64,000 nt of DNA from Kluyveromyces lactis (GCF_000002515.2 NC_006039.1:558001-622000), one strand, 5' to 3'. Numbered from the stretch's first letter, positions 29,635-40,027 are shown. The notes: generated by a model not told the origin, from the letters alone. Made by a program: numbers and translations.

Positions 29635-31401
29635 TTTTTGTTGTTTGACTCTATCCTCTGGTCAATAGTACTTGTGTCCTAGAGTACCGTATAAGTATTT
29701 TGGTAGCTGTGATGGTATGCCAAAGTTCCTGTGAACCTGAATATTTAGCCCATCAGCATTCAGCAGAACTTTCACTTTATCTTTAAATTTCCCAGTTCAC
29801 CGTTTTATATTTATGATAGTTTGACTTCTGCTTGAATGAGATTTTTTTTTTTTTTTTTTGAAAAGTAAGAATAATTATATCTCATGACTGTGACGGATAG
29901 CAGGCAAAACTTAGTAAAGAAAAGATCATTCACTGTTCAAGCACCTCTTAGTGATTTGCAAGTTTTTATCGATACCATACCGATTTTAAAACTCTATTTA
30001 GAGAGTATTTATGCTCAAAAAAAATTATAATAGATATTTGCCAGGCATTATACTGGCACAGGTCTGCTACTCCCAGTTCATCTGGTTAGGCATATACCAG
30101 GCTTTGAGTTTCCCTTTCTGAAGCTATTTACAATTGTATAGTTATTTACACAATTAGGTGTCCGTCTTCTGGAATAATGACTGATTCCATTTTCGAGAAA
30201 CGGTCATTGAGAATAATAGGGCCACGACGCAAGATTTTATTTTTTTTTTTCCTTCCCTCTTGAAAATAACTATTGGGGTGGCTTTAGTCGGATGAGTAGT
30301 GTTTGATATGTTTCTAGATTTTCATGCCACTATTGATTGGGCTGATGTGAAACTGAGTACTGGACTTCCAGTATTTTTCTGTAATGTTCTGGGCTCGTCT
30401 TCTTGGTGCTATTGGCATTGAGGTTAAAACATGTCAGATGACATCATGTGTTAAACAGAAATTGCAATCACACTATGAAATAGCAGGTGGGAATTAACAT
30501 GATGTTAAGCTGGGTCCTTCAAAATCTTGCTAGTCATACGTTTATTATTATTTTTTTCAGTTGTCAACTATGGATGTTCTTTGTCAGAATTGTTTGTATT
30601 TTTGAATAAAGCGATAAATTTGAGAAAAGACGATAATTTTCTGACATTTCATTTTTGTGACGCTGAAATTTCTTGACGACAATTATGCTAACAAAGAGGC
30701 CTGCTTTCAAGAGTTACTTTCAATAAAGTTGTTTGAGTGCAACATTGGTGTGTGACTCTGATGGTGATGTTTCTCTGCCTACCTTTGTATTTACTGCAAT
30801 CAATTTCAGCTCTTGTGTTTCTTTTTTACTCCCTTCCGATGCATTACAATTCACATATCAACAATTATGACGTCGATCGTTGAGAGAATACTTGTCCCGT
30901 TGAGATCATATACTTTTAAAGATGGCACGTTCTATAAGATACCTTTCTCTAATAGTATTAAATTATTTTAGTATTGTCCGATTTCAGTTATCAGCATAAA
31001 GGAAAACCACAATACAAATTATACAATTCAAACTAGCTGACAATTAGGAGTGAGGAACTTCAGTATTATTAAGTAACCACTGAGTTAAAACTTACATGTA
31101 GAGTATTGAAGTTCTTTCCGTTGCCCTAGGCTTGTTAACGGCTATAAAGCCAACACCTTTCACGTGACTCCTCTTATAAGTTTTTCCCGAATCCCTTTTT
31201 TTATTTTCTGTATTGTGTCATATTGGAGCTTTCATAGTTTTGTTTCTTCGAAGAGACCATATTCAAAAATAAAGTCATGACTCGCCTAACTGTTGTAACT
31301 TGTTAGCGAAGTGTTCGAAAAATGGTGAGTAATATTCAGAGTTTTTTAGGTTATACTGCGTCAACTTACTAATAAAGTTTCTACGATTCAATTGGTTTGG
31401 T
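29635..31401. other. 1.8-kb gene-free divergent spacer (dioxygenase/URH1)
   Basis: No gene recognised and no long open frame. It holds a 17-base T-run at 29843-29859, an ACS-like TTTTATATTTA at 29803-29813 (a full match to the 11-base ARS consensus), and the URH1-proximal sites listed separately. It could be a large regulatory region, an origin, or a place where genes were lost. Confidence 0.5.
31161..31170 (+). promoter_or_regulatory. Overlapping CACGTG (Cbf1) and TGACTC (Gcn4/Bas1) sites
   Basis: CACGTGACTC joins a CACGTG box (31161-31166) to a TGACTC core (31165-31170), about 235 bases before the URH1 ATG. TGACTC is the core shared by Gcn4 and Bas1 sites. Regulation is inferred from motifs only. 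Confidence 0.4.
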
Positions 31402-32418
31402 ATGACGGGCAATTCAGTCATACCTATATGGGTGGACTGCGATCCTGGTCATGATGACGCAGTCGCTATTTTATTGAGTTGTTTCCATCCAAGCATAAGA
31501 TTATTGGGCATATCAGCATCGTACGGAAACGCTTCCCCAGAAAACACATTGTACAATACCCTTTCTTTACTTACAGCTTTTGGGAAACAGGATGAGGTGC
31601 CTGTGTACAAAGGTGCCCAACGTCCTTGGGTTAGAGATGTTGCATACGCCCCAGATATTCATGGGGAGACTGGATTGGACGGTACGACGTTATTACCAAA
31701 ACCAAAAAGGTCATTTGTTGATGCTGACTACATAAAAGCTATGGAAAATGCTATACTAGCAAACGGAGGGAATATTGCCTTGGTTTCTACAGGAACTCTA
31801 ACATCGATAGCTACTTTGTTCAAGGAAAAGCCATATTTAAAGGAACAGGTTAGATATATCTCCATAATGGGGGGTGGCCTACACGCAGGAAACCGTAATG
31901 ATAATGATTCTGCGGAATTCAATATTTGGGCAGACCCTGATGCTGCAGATTTTATCCTCAATGATGAAGACATTAAGCATAAATGCATTCTCTCTCCGTT
32001 GGATTTAACGCATACCTGTATTGCCACTGAATATATAGACAAGACTATCTTGGGAGATGGATCATGCAAACTTAGAAAGCTCTTTTATGAACTATTTTTG
32101 TTCTTTGCGAAAACTTATAAAAACAAACAAGGGTTCGAAGCTGGTCCACCGGTACATGATCCTGTCACACTGATGCCATTATTATATTTATATGGTCATA
32201 TTTCGAATGATATTTTGAGGTTCAAGTATGGAAGGTTTGATTTGTCAATAGATAAGAACCAAGATAGCATAAACTATGGTCGCACCATTGTTACACAAGA
32301 GTACCCTTCCGATTCAAATTTTGGCTTAATGGTGGGTCTGCAGATTAATGTGGATTTCTTTTGGAATCAGGTATTGAATGCAATTGATGTAGCAGAAAAC
32401 TATCCAGGCTCTCTTTGA
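31402..32418 (+). CDS. URH1: Uridine (nicotinamide riboside) nucleosidase
   Basis: Nucleoside hydrolase that cleaves uridine to uracil and ribose and also acts on nicotinamide riboside, so it serves pyrimidine salvage and NAD precursor use. The 338-residue length is close to S. cerevisiae Urh1 (340). The calcium-binding signature VDCDPGHDDA is at residues 11-20, YISIMGGG near 151 and AEFNIWADPDAA near 173, and a conserved GPPVHDP near 248 carries the active-site His. The ATG at 31402 places the metal motif as in the S. cerevisiae protein. It is separated from its usual neighbour HPT1 by the MCH2/dioxygenase insertion. Confidence 0.95.
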   Translation: MTGNSVIPIWVDCDPGHDDAVAILLSCFHPSIRLLGISASYGNASPENTLYNTLSLLTAFGKQDEVPVYKGAQRPWVRDVAYAPDIHGETGLDGTTLLPKPKRSFVDADYIKAMENAILANGGNIALVSTGTLTSIATLFKEKPYLKEQVRYISIMGGGLHAGNRNDNDSAEFNIWADPDAADFILNDEDIKHKCILSPLDLTHTCIATEYIDKTILGDGSCKLRKLFYELFLFFAKTYKNKQGFEAGPPVHDPVTLMPLLYLYGHISNDILRFKYGRFDLSIDKNQDSINYGRTIVTQEYPSDSNFGLMVGLQINVDFFWNQVLNAIDVAENYPGSL

Positions 32419-32584
32419 GATACTTCAAAGTATAGCGAATACCAAGAGAAGTTTTCTTGTGCCATTAACAGAAAATATCGGTAATTATTATAAATAAATA
32501 TAGAATAAATATCACTCCTTTCTCTTTCTCTTTCATGCTGTTTATTTCTTATTTCATAGTGTTAATGGTAAATTGTTGTTATGG

Positions 32585-34126
32585 TTATATATTTTCGCTC
32601 AACGTCTCCCCAGCGCTTGAGTAAAGAGAATCTGATCTCTGATCTTGTGGATCTTTTAATATGGTCAATTTCACCTTGAGCATTTTAGGACAAATTGGTC
32701 CGGCTGGTGTCATTTTTTCCTTCCATTGTGGATGCAATTCAATATGAAAGTTCATCAAAACATAGTATAGAACATATTTCATCTCCATGAGAGCAAGTTT
32801 TTCGCCAAGACAGGATCTTCTACCACCATGAAACGCAGACATTGATGCATCGTATTTATGCTTTTTCCAATTATTTGCTAGCTCATTGGAATTTTCTCCC
32901 CATCTTTCTGGTATGAATTGTTTGGCTGTTTCTCCCCATACTGATGTAGCAGTGCCTGTTCCATAAACGTTATAACCACAGTAAACATCTTTATCAATAA
33001 TAATTCCTGGACCCAACTGACATTTTCTCGTCGTCCTTCTATTGATAATTTGGCCTAAAGGAGGAAACATTCTTAGAGCCTCATAAATAAAGGCGGTCAA
33101 TTTAAAGCTATTCAAGATATCTTCATTTCTATCAACTGATAAAAGTTCCTCTCTTATAGCGTACTGCCAATTTTGATGCTTAGCAAGCAAATAAAAGAGT
33201 GTGGACAAAAGTAGTTGTGGGTTCTCGTGGCCCGCAACCAAAATTATTACTAGGTTATCTTTCAATTGCTCATCAGTTATACCTTGCAACTTCCATTCTC
33301 TTATCAAACCGGCAGCAGCATTATTCGTTTGTTCGAATTTATAGTTATGAATGAGATTCTTATAAACGGTATCAAGAAGCATGTCCCGGAATTGTATAAT
33401 ATCAATTTTGGCCCTCTGTCTACTTTTTATAGGTAATAAGTCAAGGAATGGGAAAGATAGAAATACTGGCTTGAAAATCTGCTGCTTCACTTGATTTAAT
33501 TTCTCATGAAGCCTACTCCTGCATATGTTGTCATGCTCATCAAACTTCAAGGTGCCAATATCAAATCCAAGAGCAATTTTTGCAATATTTGCAAGTGTCA
33601 ATCTTTGAATCAATGGTGGTAAAAGGACGGTCCCTTCAGTATTATCTTCAATGCTCTTTTTGAGCAATTTCACAAATAATTGAGCATTATCTATCAAAGG
33701 TTTCGAATCAAAGACGTTTAGCTGATTTTGGATGCAGCTTCTATATTTCATCCAGACCTTTCCATGAGCACTTATCACATTGTCACCAGTATATTTCGCT
33801 AGTAACGAGTATGGAATCTTTTTCTGGTTTCCACTTTTAGCAAAAGTGTCTTCATCTCTAAACATGATGTTCAAAAATTCAGGCTTCGAGGTCAAAATAT
33901 TCCAACGATTAGCGAAGAATATTTTAACAGCACCATACTTTTCCATCGGGTGTCTAATGTATCGCTCAAATATTTCGAGCTGATCCATGTCCGTTAGGAT
34001 GGGTAGAAACGAAACATAAATTGGAATAGTTGGTAAGCTCCATGGCAAGCCTATAGGGAAGCATACCAAACACAAAAAGCTGAGTAATATACCTGAAGAA
34101 ATTATTCCAAGCACAAGTGATAACAT
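32585..34126 (-). CDS. DIT2: Cytochrome P450 CYP56 (N-formyltyrosine oxidase)
   Basis: Sporulation-specific P450 that cross-links N-formyl-tyrosine into bisformyl dityrosine for the outer spore wall. It has 513 residues against about 489 in S. cerevisiae. An N-terminal membrane anchor (LSLVLGIISSGILLSFLCLVCF) comes first. The conserved MEKYGAVKIFFANRWNIL and DTFAKSGNQKKIPYS segments follow, then the I-helix VAGHENPQLL, the ExxR motif EALR in FIYEALRMFPP, and the heme loop FHGGRRSCLGE with Cys439 as iron ligand. The frame is open 38 codons further upstream to a TTG, but the first ATG is at 34124-34126. It is divergent from DIT1 as in S. cerevisiae. Confidence 0.96.
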   Translation of the reverse strand: MLSLVLGIISSGILLSFLCLVCFPIGLPWSLPTIPIYVSFLPILTDMDQLEIFERYIRHPMEKYGAVKIFFANRWNILTSKPEFLNIMFRDEDTFAKSGNQKKIPYSLLAKYTGDNVISAHGKVWMKYRSCIQNQLNVFDSKPLIDNAQLFVKLLKKSIEDNTEGTVLLPPLIQRLTLANIAKIALGFDIGTLKFDEHDNICRSRLHEKLNQVKQQIFKPVFLSFPFLDLLPIKSRQRAKIDIIQFRDMLLDTVYKNLIHNYKFEQTNNAAAGLIREWKLQGITDEQLKDNLVIILVAGHENPQLLLSTLFYLLAKHQNWQYAIREELLSVDRNEDILNSFKLTAFIYEALRMFPPLGQIINRRTTRKCQLGPGIIIDKDVYCGYNVYGTGTATSVWGETAKQFIPERWGENSNELANNWKKHKYDASMSAFHGGRRSCLGEKLALMEMKYVLYYVLMNFHIELHPQWKEKMTPAGPICPKMLKVKLTILKDPQDQRSDSLYSSAGETLSENI

Positions 34127-34992
34127 TTCGGTGTCCTGCCCTGGGGTGATCTTTTTGTGTAGTATATATGTTCTGACACTATTTCCTCTCTTGTTGTTCC
34201 TTCTGTCATAGAAAGTGACATTGGGTTTTATATTACTCAAAGTAAAAATTGGTTTGAAAAAAAGATAATATGAAGTCAGTTATTTGGCATCAAATTACTA
34301 CCTGACCACTAAGGTCTAATTACCTCGGAATGGTATACTTACTTCTTGACTTGTGGTTAGCATTCTATTCTACCTATGCTTCTATTTTTCATTTCCTGTC
34401 AGCATCAAAAACTAAGGAAGGCCGTGAGCATTATTTTTACTTGATGGATTGGAATATTTTCGAAATGTATAAGGAAAACAGCAAACTTGAACGTTATTCG
34501 GGATCAGTAAACATCACTAATACATCCAAAGAGTCCACGTTCAGTTCAGCCACACATGGGAGGAAAAAGAGTTAATTAAGCGGCGGGTAGATAACTATTC
34601 TTCGGTTGTGTTTCTATTTTTTGTATTTTCATCAAACTTTCTGCAGCATGTTATACGCAAGTTTCTAAAACGTCATTTTTTCCAGTATCATATGCCCAGC
34701 TTAGTATATAGGTTTCCCGAAGAAATGAAACGTACAGCAGACCATAATTACTGAAACTACAATGGCCAGCAGGTTTCTCACAACAAGGTCCATTTCAAAA
34801 TATGTTAACTTATATAAATTATTGTTCGATAACATTTTGTTACATAACTATATCCCGTAATATTTCCTTTCCGGCACCGGTTCTGTTAAATTCGGACTTC
34901 AAGCAACAACAAAGGCTAATAAGCAAGCCACAGAATCCGCTGATAATTGAGCTGAATATCGTTTATTAAGTGCATTGACAATAATTCAAAAA
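34127..34992. promoter_or_regulatory. DIT2/DIT1 divergent intergenic region
   Basis: About 866 bases between the ATGs. In S. cerevisiae this interval holds middle/late sporulation control elements. I find no perfect Ndt80 site (GNCRCAAAW) on either strand, only partial matches (for example around 34285 and 34834). A TATA-like box (tatataaatt) lies near 34811-34820. An 81-codon plus-strand frame at 34330-34575 is not supported as a gene. Confidence 0.4.
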
Positions 34993-36582
34993 ATGACGAA
35001 TGATACGTTACCGATCATAAAAGAGGCTCATCACCCATATTTTGATGTGGACATCTCCCATGGCCAAACTGAGAATGATATGTCCACATATTCCAAATTC
35101 CTATGTTTGTATACAAGAAACTTGTATTCATATGAACTATATTGCATCCAGGACAAACAGAATTGCCAATTTACCGAAAACTGGGAGGAATTGAGCAATA
35201 TTTTGAAGCAAAAGACCGGAAAAATCAATGAGCATGGTGTGACGGAAGTCGAGATAACTGCAGAAGAATCCCACAGAATGACCCCATTCCATAACGTTGC
35301 AATTAAGGTATCTGAATATCAGATTGGTGATGAGAATCAAATCAGGGGTGTAATTACCACTGTTGAAAATGAGAACTCGTTTAATACCTGGTTCATTTAT
35401 CACATTCTATGCAAAATTCATGTTGGATATAGCTCTGAACCTAGCGTGCAATCTGAGGTCGACTATGCAGAGCTTTTCACCCAGTACTTCGAAAGAAATT
35501 TGAAGAATACAATTCAGGGCGATGAATGGATTACAATGAATGGTAGACAATATTTTAAGGAAAGAGTTTGCTATTTCACATCCAGACATAAAAGAATCGA
35601 ATGTATTTTGCCAGCGTTCCCTTGTAAATCCTCAAATTTGAAAAAGGTCCATGGTGACGTCCCAGATAAAGGAGAAGAGTTAGCCTTTGTGAATCTCATC
35701 AATGCAACCAAGGAAATTTCTAAATTCTATCCTCCTGGGATGAAATTATGGATTGTTAGCGATGGGCACGTCTTCAGTGATTGCATTGGCGTAGATGATG
35801 ATGTGGTCGATTCATATACAGCTCATTTGCATGGTCTTTATAGATCATTAGCAGAACCAGGTACTGACGCTATAGGATTTGCTGGTTTGAAAGATCTTTT
35901 CTTTGAAGGTGAGAGTAGTGAATCATTTGATCCCAGATGGGTTGAGGAAATTGAACTACCACATTACACTGGCACTAAGATCTGTCCTGACTCTGAGTTA
36001 TCAAGAAAGATATTGATGAAGGGATGTGACACTGAAAACGGGAGATTGAAGAAACAATTAAACATTCCAGATCATCCAAGATTGCATTTGTTTCGAGGAT
36101 TTTCGAAGTTTATGACTGAAGACTTATGTCTATTACCATTTTTTCAAGGCATATCGAGGAAAGGCTTCAAAAAGGTCGTTGCTAAAGTTGCCTTTGAAAT
36201 GATCAAACGAAACGACGCTTATTCGAACTTAGTAGAATTAGTTTTTCCTCATCATATGAGATTATCGATTCACGCACATACCAATAGCGGACCAAAATTC
36301 GGAATTAAAATCATTTCACCTTTACAATGTAAAACAATTAGGTCTTTAGACAACGAAGAGGAACCAACTTTCGAAGATTTGTTGCATATTCCTACACCAT
36401 GGCACAATTGTGTTGTCAAAATTGAAGAAAATGAGCGCTTCTATTTGACTAAAACCAAAACTGTGATGGATGCAATTGAAAACGGTAATTATGAAGGAAC
36501 ATGGGTAAAAACAGATGTGGAAACTGGAGTTGGTGGCCATTATTTGCTCAGAAGGGTTCGTAAGATTAATAAGATCAATTAA
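34993..36582 (+). CDS. DIT1: Spore-wall dityrosine biosynthesis enzyme Dit1
   Basis: First enzyme of the dityrosine pathway, producing an N-formyl-tyrosine precursor that Dit2 then couples. It belongs to the family related to bacterial pyoverdine/isocyanide synthases. The 529-residue protein matches S. cerevisiae Dit1 (536) in length. Recognisable blocks are FPCKSSNLKKV near residue 211, PPGMKLWIVSDGHVFSDCIG near 242 and LVFPHHMRLSIHAHTNSGPKFGI near 415, the last two being the family's most conserved regions. The frame is open to a TTG at 34975; the first ATG is at 34993. It is divergent from DIT2 and convergent with RPB7. Confidence 0.96.
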   Translation: MTNDTLPIIKEAHHPYFDVDISHGQTENDMSTYSKFLCLYTRNLYSYELYCIQDKQNCQFTENWEELSNILKQKTGKINEHGVTEVEITAEESHRMTPFHNVAIKVSEYQIGDENQIRGVITTVENENSFNTWFIYHILCKIHVGYSSEPSVQSEVDYAELFTQYFERNLKNTIQGDEWITMNGRQYFKERVCYFTSRHKRIECILPAFPCKSSNLKKVHGDVPDKGEELAFVNLINATKEISKFYPPGMKLWIVSDGHVFSDCIGVDDDVVDSYTAHLHGLYRSLAEPGTDAIGFAGLKDLFFEGESSESFDPRWVEEIELPHYTGTKICPDSELSRKILMKGCDTENGRLKKQLNIPDHPRLHLFRGFSKFMTEDLCLLPFFQGISRKGFKKVVAKVAFEMIKRNDAYSNLVELVFPHHMRLSIHAHTNSGPKFGIKIISPLQCKTIRSLDNEEEPTFEDLLHIPTPWHNCVVKIEENERFYLTKTKTVMDAIENGNYEGTWVKTDVETGVGGHYLLRRVRKINKIN

Positions 36583-37179
36583 ATGACTCCTCAATTTCTT
36601 TTTATTTTTTTTTCCAGCCTGCAAGAGCTCCACACAACAACTAATGATACCATGAATTAACCAACTTTTCAATTTTTACTCATAATTCTATCCTAAACTC
36701 TTTCGTCCCAAAAACCCACTGAAGAATCGGTGAAGCTAACCATCGGATTGTGTTTTCTTAATTTTGAGATAGCGCCTTTGAATCAAATGCAATTCAACGA
36801 GGGATTCTTGTTATTATTTTTATTTTATTTTATTTTATTTGTGATATCTTTAAGATAGAATCATTGACACAAATCGTCATATGTCAATTGATTCATGTGA
36901 AAGTTCTCAACAATGTATATGCTTTTAACAGATATTTTTGTAACAGTTTGTGCTTGGTACAATCAAAAAATTAATGTGACGCTATTATTAATTGCTGAGA
37001 AAAAGAAAGTACATTGACCATGCTGCTTGTTAAATTAGTTTGTTCTTTTATATTATACAAAATGCTCACAAATGAAGCAGATAACAATGATGACCGGAAT
37101 TTGGAAATTTATGTCCAAAGCTATATATAGTCATAGTTGCGATTAGGTGAAAAATGTGAAAGGTTCTAGGAAAGAAATA
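36583..37179. other. Convergent spacer DIT1/RPB7 with an (ATTTT)n tract
   Basis: About 600 bases without a gene. A pentanucleotide run of TTTTA units lies at 36814-36840. T-rich and TATATA-like sequences near both gene ends fit yeast 3' end formation. Nothing else is seen. Confidence 0.5.
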
Positions 37180-37695
37180 TCATATCACCCCCAAATAATC
37201 TTCCTTGATACTGCCAATGGCGTAAATAGAGTTGACTTCCGATCTTGCACCGACGATTTTTAATCTTACTCTAGATCCTTTAGTAATAATTTGTTCTGAT
37301 GATTGATATGATGGAGGATTGGAACCACTGTTGAAAGTCAAATCTTCTGGCATCAAAAAAGGGGAAACGAAGACAGACAAAGGTCCAACTTCCACTTCAA
37401 AACCTAAGTTTGTACAACTAGATACGATACCATCAAGAACTTCTCCCTTGAAAGGTTTCCATACCACAGCTCTATATTTAACAGTAAACTCTGCTGACCC
37501 GTCCGTAGGCAAAATCCGTCCACGTTCAATCTCGATATTTTCACAGTCTAAAACACATAGGATATATCCGAATTTACCGGTACATGTTCCTTCCACCTCT
37601 TGTAGTAGCTTTGTCATCAAATATCTCTTCATCTGAGGTCCAAAGAATGATGGATGAAGCGTTATATTCAACGACAAATCTTTGAAGAAAAACAT
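37180..37695 (-). CDS. RPB7: RNA polymerase II subunit Rpb7
   Basis: Forms the Rpb4/Rpb7 stalk of RNA polymerase II, which contacts emerging RNA and links transcription to mRNA decay. The length of 171 residues equals S. cerevisiae Rpb7. The N-terminal tip domain opens [20 protein letters not shown]. The C-terminal S1/OB domain starts near residue 80 with [27 protein letters not shown]. The ATG is at 37693-37695. It follows DIT1, as YDR404C follows YDR403W. Beyond it the synteny switches to the YMR225/YOR287 block, so an ancestral breakpoint relative to S. cerevisiae lies at about 37.7-38.2 kb. Confidence 0.97.
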   Translation of the reverse strand: MFFFKDLSLNITLHPSFFGPQMKRYLMTKLLQEVEGTCTGKFGYILCVLDCENIEIERGRILPTDGSAEFTVKYRAVVWKPFKGEVLDGIVSSCTNLGFEVEVGPLSVFVSPFLMPEDLTFNSGSNPPSYQSSEQIITKGSRVRLKIVGARSEVNSIYAIGSIKEDYLGVI

Positions 37696-38251
37696 GGCTC
37701 TGTAGTTTATTTCGCTTCTATAAAAAAGATACTGGTCCTTCAGGCAATAAGATCAAGTTAAAGTATAGTTACAATCAAACTGAAAGTCCAATTCGAATAT
37801 GAATAGTTCCTTTTTAAAAAGCTTGCCAATAGATTCACCGTATCAACGGCTGTTACAATTGAATAAACGAATGAAAAACAACCCGCACTTAGTTCAACCT
37901 GCAAACAATTAAAGGCGAGTACCTTATATCGACCTTAAATAACAATCCAAGGATCCTAAAAACCGATTGTGCTAAAAGCAGTCTTGCTTCATTTGCAAAT
38001 ATTGAAGTTGTTCATTTTGCAATTGGATGTTTCTTTCAATATTTTTCATTTCGTCAAACATCGCCCAAAAACATTCAAAAACTATCCGGGTAATAGTATA
38101 GCCTCTGATGAGATCGCTATTACCATTTAAACAGTTTTAGGCAAAAAGCTAGAGATGAATACAGCTGTGAAGTATGTTTTTGGATGAGGACGTCTCATCA
38201 GAGTAATACTTGGGAGTTTGTCAGCTGTTGTCAAGAGAACTATAGAGCAAC
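37696..38251. promoter_or_regulatory. Divergent promoter RPB7/MRPL44 with Reb1 site
   Basis: About 555 bases. A Reb1-type CGGGTAA lies at 38087-38093, 159 bases before the MRPL44 ATG and 392 from RPB7. No gene is seen. Confidence 0.45.
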
Positions 38252-38680
38252 ATGATCACGAAATATTTTACTAAGGCAGTTGTGAAATTCAATCCATTAG
38301 GAAAGGAAGGTATGTCTTCAAAGAAAGAGAAATCATTAGTTGGACATCATTTAAAACTACCGAACACCATTACTAACATAATATGATTTACGGTTGTTTT
38401 ACTATTAAAACATCAATCGTCTCATTTATCTTCATCTACAGCCAAGACAGCTAGGTTGTTCTTAAGTGCTATTCCTCCTTCACAAAGAACAAGTGGATTA
38501 CAATTGCAAAACGAAGTTTTGGTTTCTGGCTCTAATAAGAAACCTACAGTGAAAGTTACTTTCAAAGATAAAACTGAATTGGAAGCTGATCCAAGCAGTA
38601 TGAACTTCATGGAACTAGGGAACTACTTTGATCGTCATTCAAGAAAATTGGCCCTAAAGGAAAGTATTGAATCTCAATGA
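38252..38680 (+). CDS. MRPL44: Mitochondrial ribosomal protein of the large subunit, spliced
   Basis: Two exons: 38252-38309 and 38442-38680. Together they encode 98 residues, exactly the S. cerevisiae Mrpl44 (mL53) length. Exon 1 encodes [19 protein letters not shown] plus one base. The intron begins GTATGT (38310), has the branch box TACTAAC at 38371-38377 and ends CTACAG at 38441. Splicing restores [19 protein letters not shown], matching the S. cerevisiae sequence across the junction. The C-terminal [20 protein letters not shown] is also conserved. The gene starts the YMR225/YOR287 synteny block. Confidence 0.95.
38310..38441 (+). other. MRPL44 intron (132 bases)
   Basis: Consensus yeast intron: 5' splice site GTATGT, branch site TACTAAC (branch A at 38376) and 3' splice site CAG at 38439-38441. 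The branch A lies 65 bases before the end with no earlier AG between them. It interrupts codon 20 after its first base. The same gene is also intron-bearing in S. cerevisiae. Confidence 0.95.
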
Positions 38681-39028
38681 TTTCTTGTGACGAGATACCC
38701 ATCACAAAATTCATGTATATATAACAATAAGTAAAAGAAATTTAATGTAGTATAAGATATAAAACACTACAATGCTTCAGTGGATTAAATTGAGTCAACG
38801 CTGTTGGTATGATCACAGACCTTATTATTTGAAGCTCCCTTCCTGTCCATTATTCATTTACATCGCCTGAATAGGAATTTCAAGTTTCTTCCAGATATTG
38901 AAAATTTTATACGGTGCCAATGCAGAAGCGATGAGCTAAACTTAAAATCAAGAAGAACTTCTATGTAGAAGCGACTGATAACTAACCTGTAAGCAGCCAC
39001 GGCCACAAAAACTACCAGTAATATACAA
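38681..39028 (+). promoter_or_regulatory. RRP36 promoter with PAC and RRPE-like motifs
   Basis: GCGATGAG, a perfect PAC core, is at 38928-38935, and AAAATTTT (RRPE-like) at 38901-38908. These lie 94-128 bases before the RRP36 ATG. This pairing is the classic signature of ribosome-biogenesis genes. Confidence 0.75.
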
Positions 39029-40027
39029 ATGTCATTTTACTTCAAGAATATCAAGCCAGATCTTCATTCAGGAAACGAAGATGAGGAAGATGACATAGCA
39101 TCAATCATAAGAATAAACGATACAAGTGATGCAGAAGGTTCACAAAGCGAAGATGAGCTAAAGACACTCTCATTTGGATCTTTGAAGAAAGCTGATGAAA
39201 TGATGGACAATGAGGAACAAACCAGCAGAAAAAGCAAAAGCAAAGCGAATGGTGAGAAGAAACATTTGAATAAGCCAAAATCAAGAGAGTTGACTGAGAA
39301 ACAAAGGAAACTTGATGATGGACAGAGACGTCAGAGCGGATTACAGGAAGAAGAAGCACAACAAAAGTCACAGTCTATCAAAATGTTTGCAGAAGAATCT
39401 TTCGGAGAAGAAAGTGATTCTGATAGTGATGGCGGCTTTTTCGATGAAGAATCAAACGATGAGGCTAATCAGAATGGTAAAAAGAAGAAAGGTAAAAGAA
39501 AGCACGCACCAACCGAATCATCGTCAAAGAAGAAAGTGCGCTCCATGAGAAAGATTCCTGGGTTAGAAGATAATAAGAGTAAATCCATCTATCAAGATGT
39601 CAGGTTTGATAAAGCCATGGGAAAGTCAGAAGACTTGGCAAAAATCCGTCAACGATACAAGTTCTTGGATGAGTACAGAGAAAAAGAGATCAACGAATTG
39701 GATAGCATGCTCCATGATAGAAAATTCCTAAGTAAAATCAGCGACAGAGAGAAGAGTGAAATGGAGCAGCAGGTGAGAAGGATGAAATCAAGATTAGAAA
39801 CGGTGCAAGTCATGGAAATGGAACAAAAGATTGTAAAGGATTATGAAGCAGAAATCAACAAGAATAACAAGAATAAATACCATTTGAAGGATTCAGAGAA
39901 GCGGAAGGTAATACAAAAGTGGAAGTTCGAGCACATGAAGGGTAAACAAAGAGAAAAGGTAATGGATAGAAAGAGAAAGAAGAGATTAGGTAAAGAATTT
40001 AAGCAATTCGAATTTCATAAGAGGTAA
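39029..40027 (+). CDS. RRP36: rRNA processing protein Rrp36
   Basis: Component of the 90S pre-ribosome/SSU processome needed for early cleavages leading to 18S rRNA. The 332-residue protein is longer than S. cerevisiae Rrp36 (about 300), mainly in the low-complexity N-terminal half rich in Asp, Glu, Ser and Lys. The conserved DUF947 core runs from about residue 185 (IPGLEDNKSKSIYQDVRFD) through RYKFLDEYREKEI. It ends in the highly basic C-terminus (KGKQREKVMDRKRKKRLGKEFK). In S. cerevisiae the gene is YOR287C, next to RDL2 (YOR286W), as here. The PAC/RRPE promoter agrees with the function. Confidence 0.94.
   Translation: MSFYFKNIKPDLHSGNEDEEDDIASIIRINDTSDAEGSQSEDELKTLSFGSLKKADEMMDNEEQTSRKSKSKANGEKKHLNKPKSRELTEKQRKLDDGQRRQSGLQEEEAQQKSQSIKMFAEESFGEESDSDSDGGFFDEESNDEANQNGKKKKGKRKHAPTESSSKKKVRSMRKIPGLEDNKSKSIYQDVRFDKAMGKSEDLAKIRQRYKFLDEYREKEINELDSMLHDRKFLSKISDREKSEMEQQVRRMKSRLETVQVMEMEQKIVKDYEAEINKNNKNKYHLKDSEKRKVIQKWKFEHMKGKQREKVMDRKRKKRLGKEFKQFEFHKR

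Noticed and set aside
31322-31417. Possible URH1 5' intron: ATG followed by GTGAGT, a TACTAAT branch-like box and ATTCAG.
   Set aside because: Joining the sites puts the downstream codons out of frame, and the unspliced ATG at 31402 already gives a full-length match to Urh1.
34330-34575. 81-codon plus-strand frame between DIT2 and DIT1.
   Set aside because: No resemblance to a known protein, and it lies in what is a promoter interval in S. cerevisiae.
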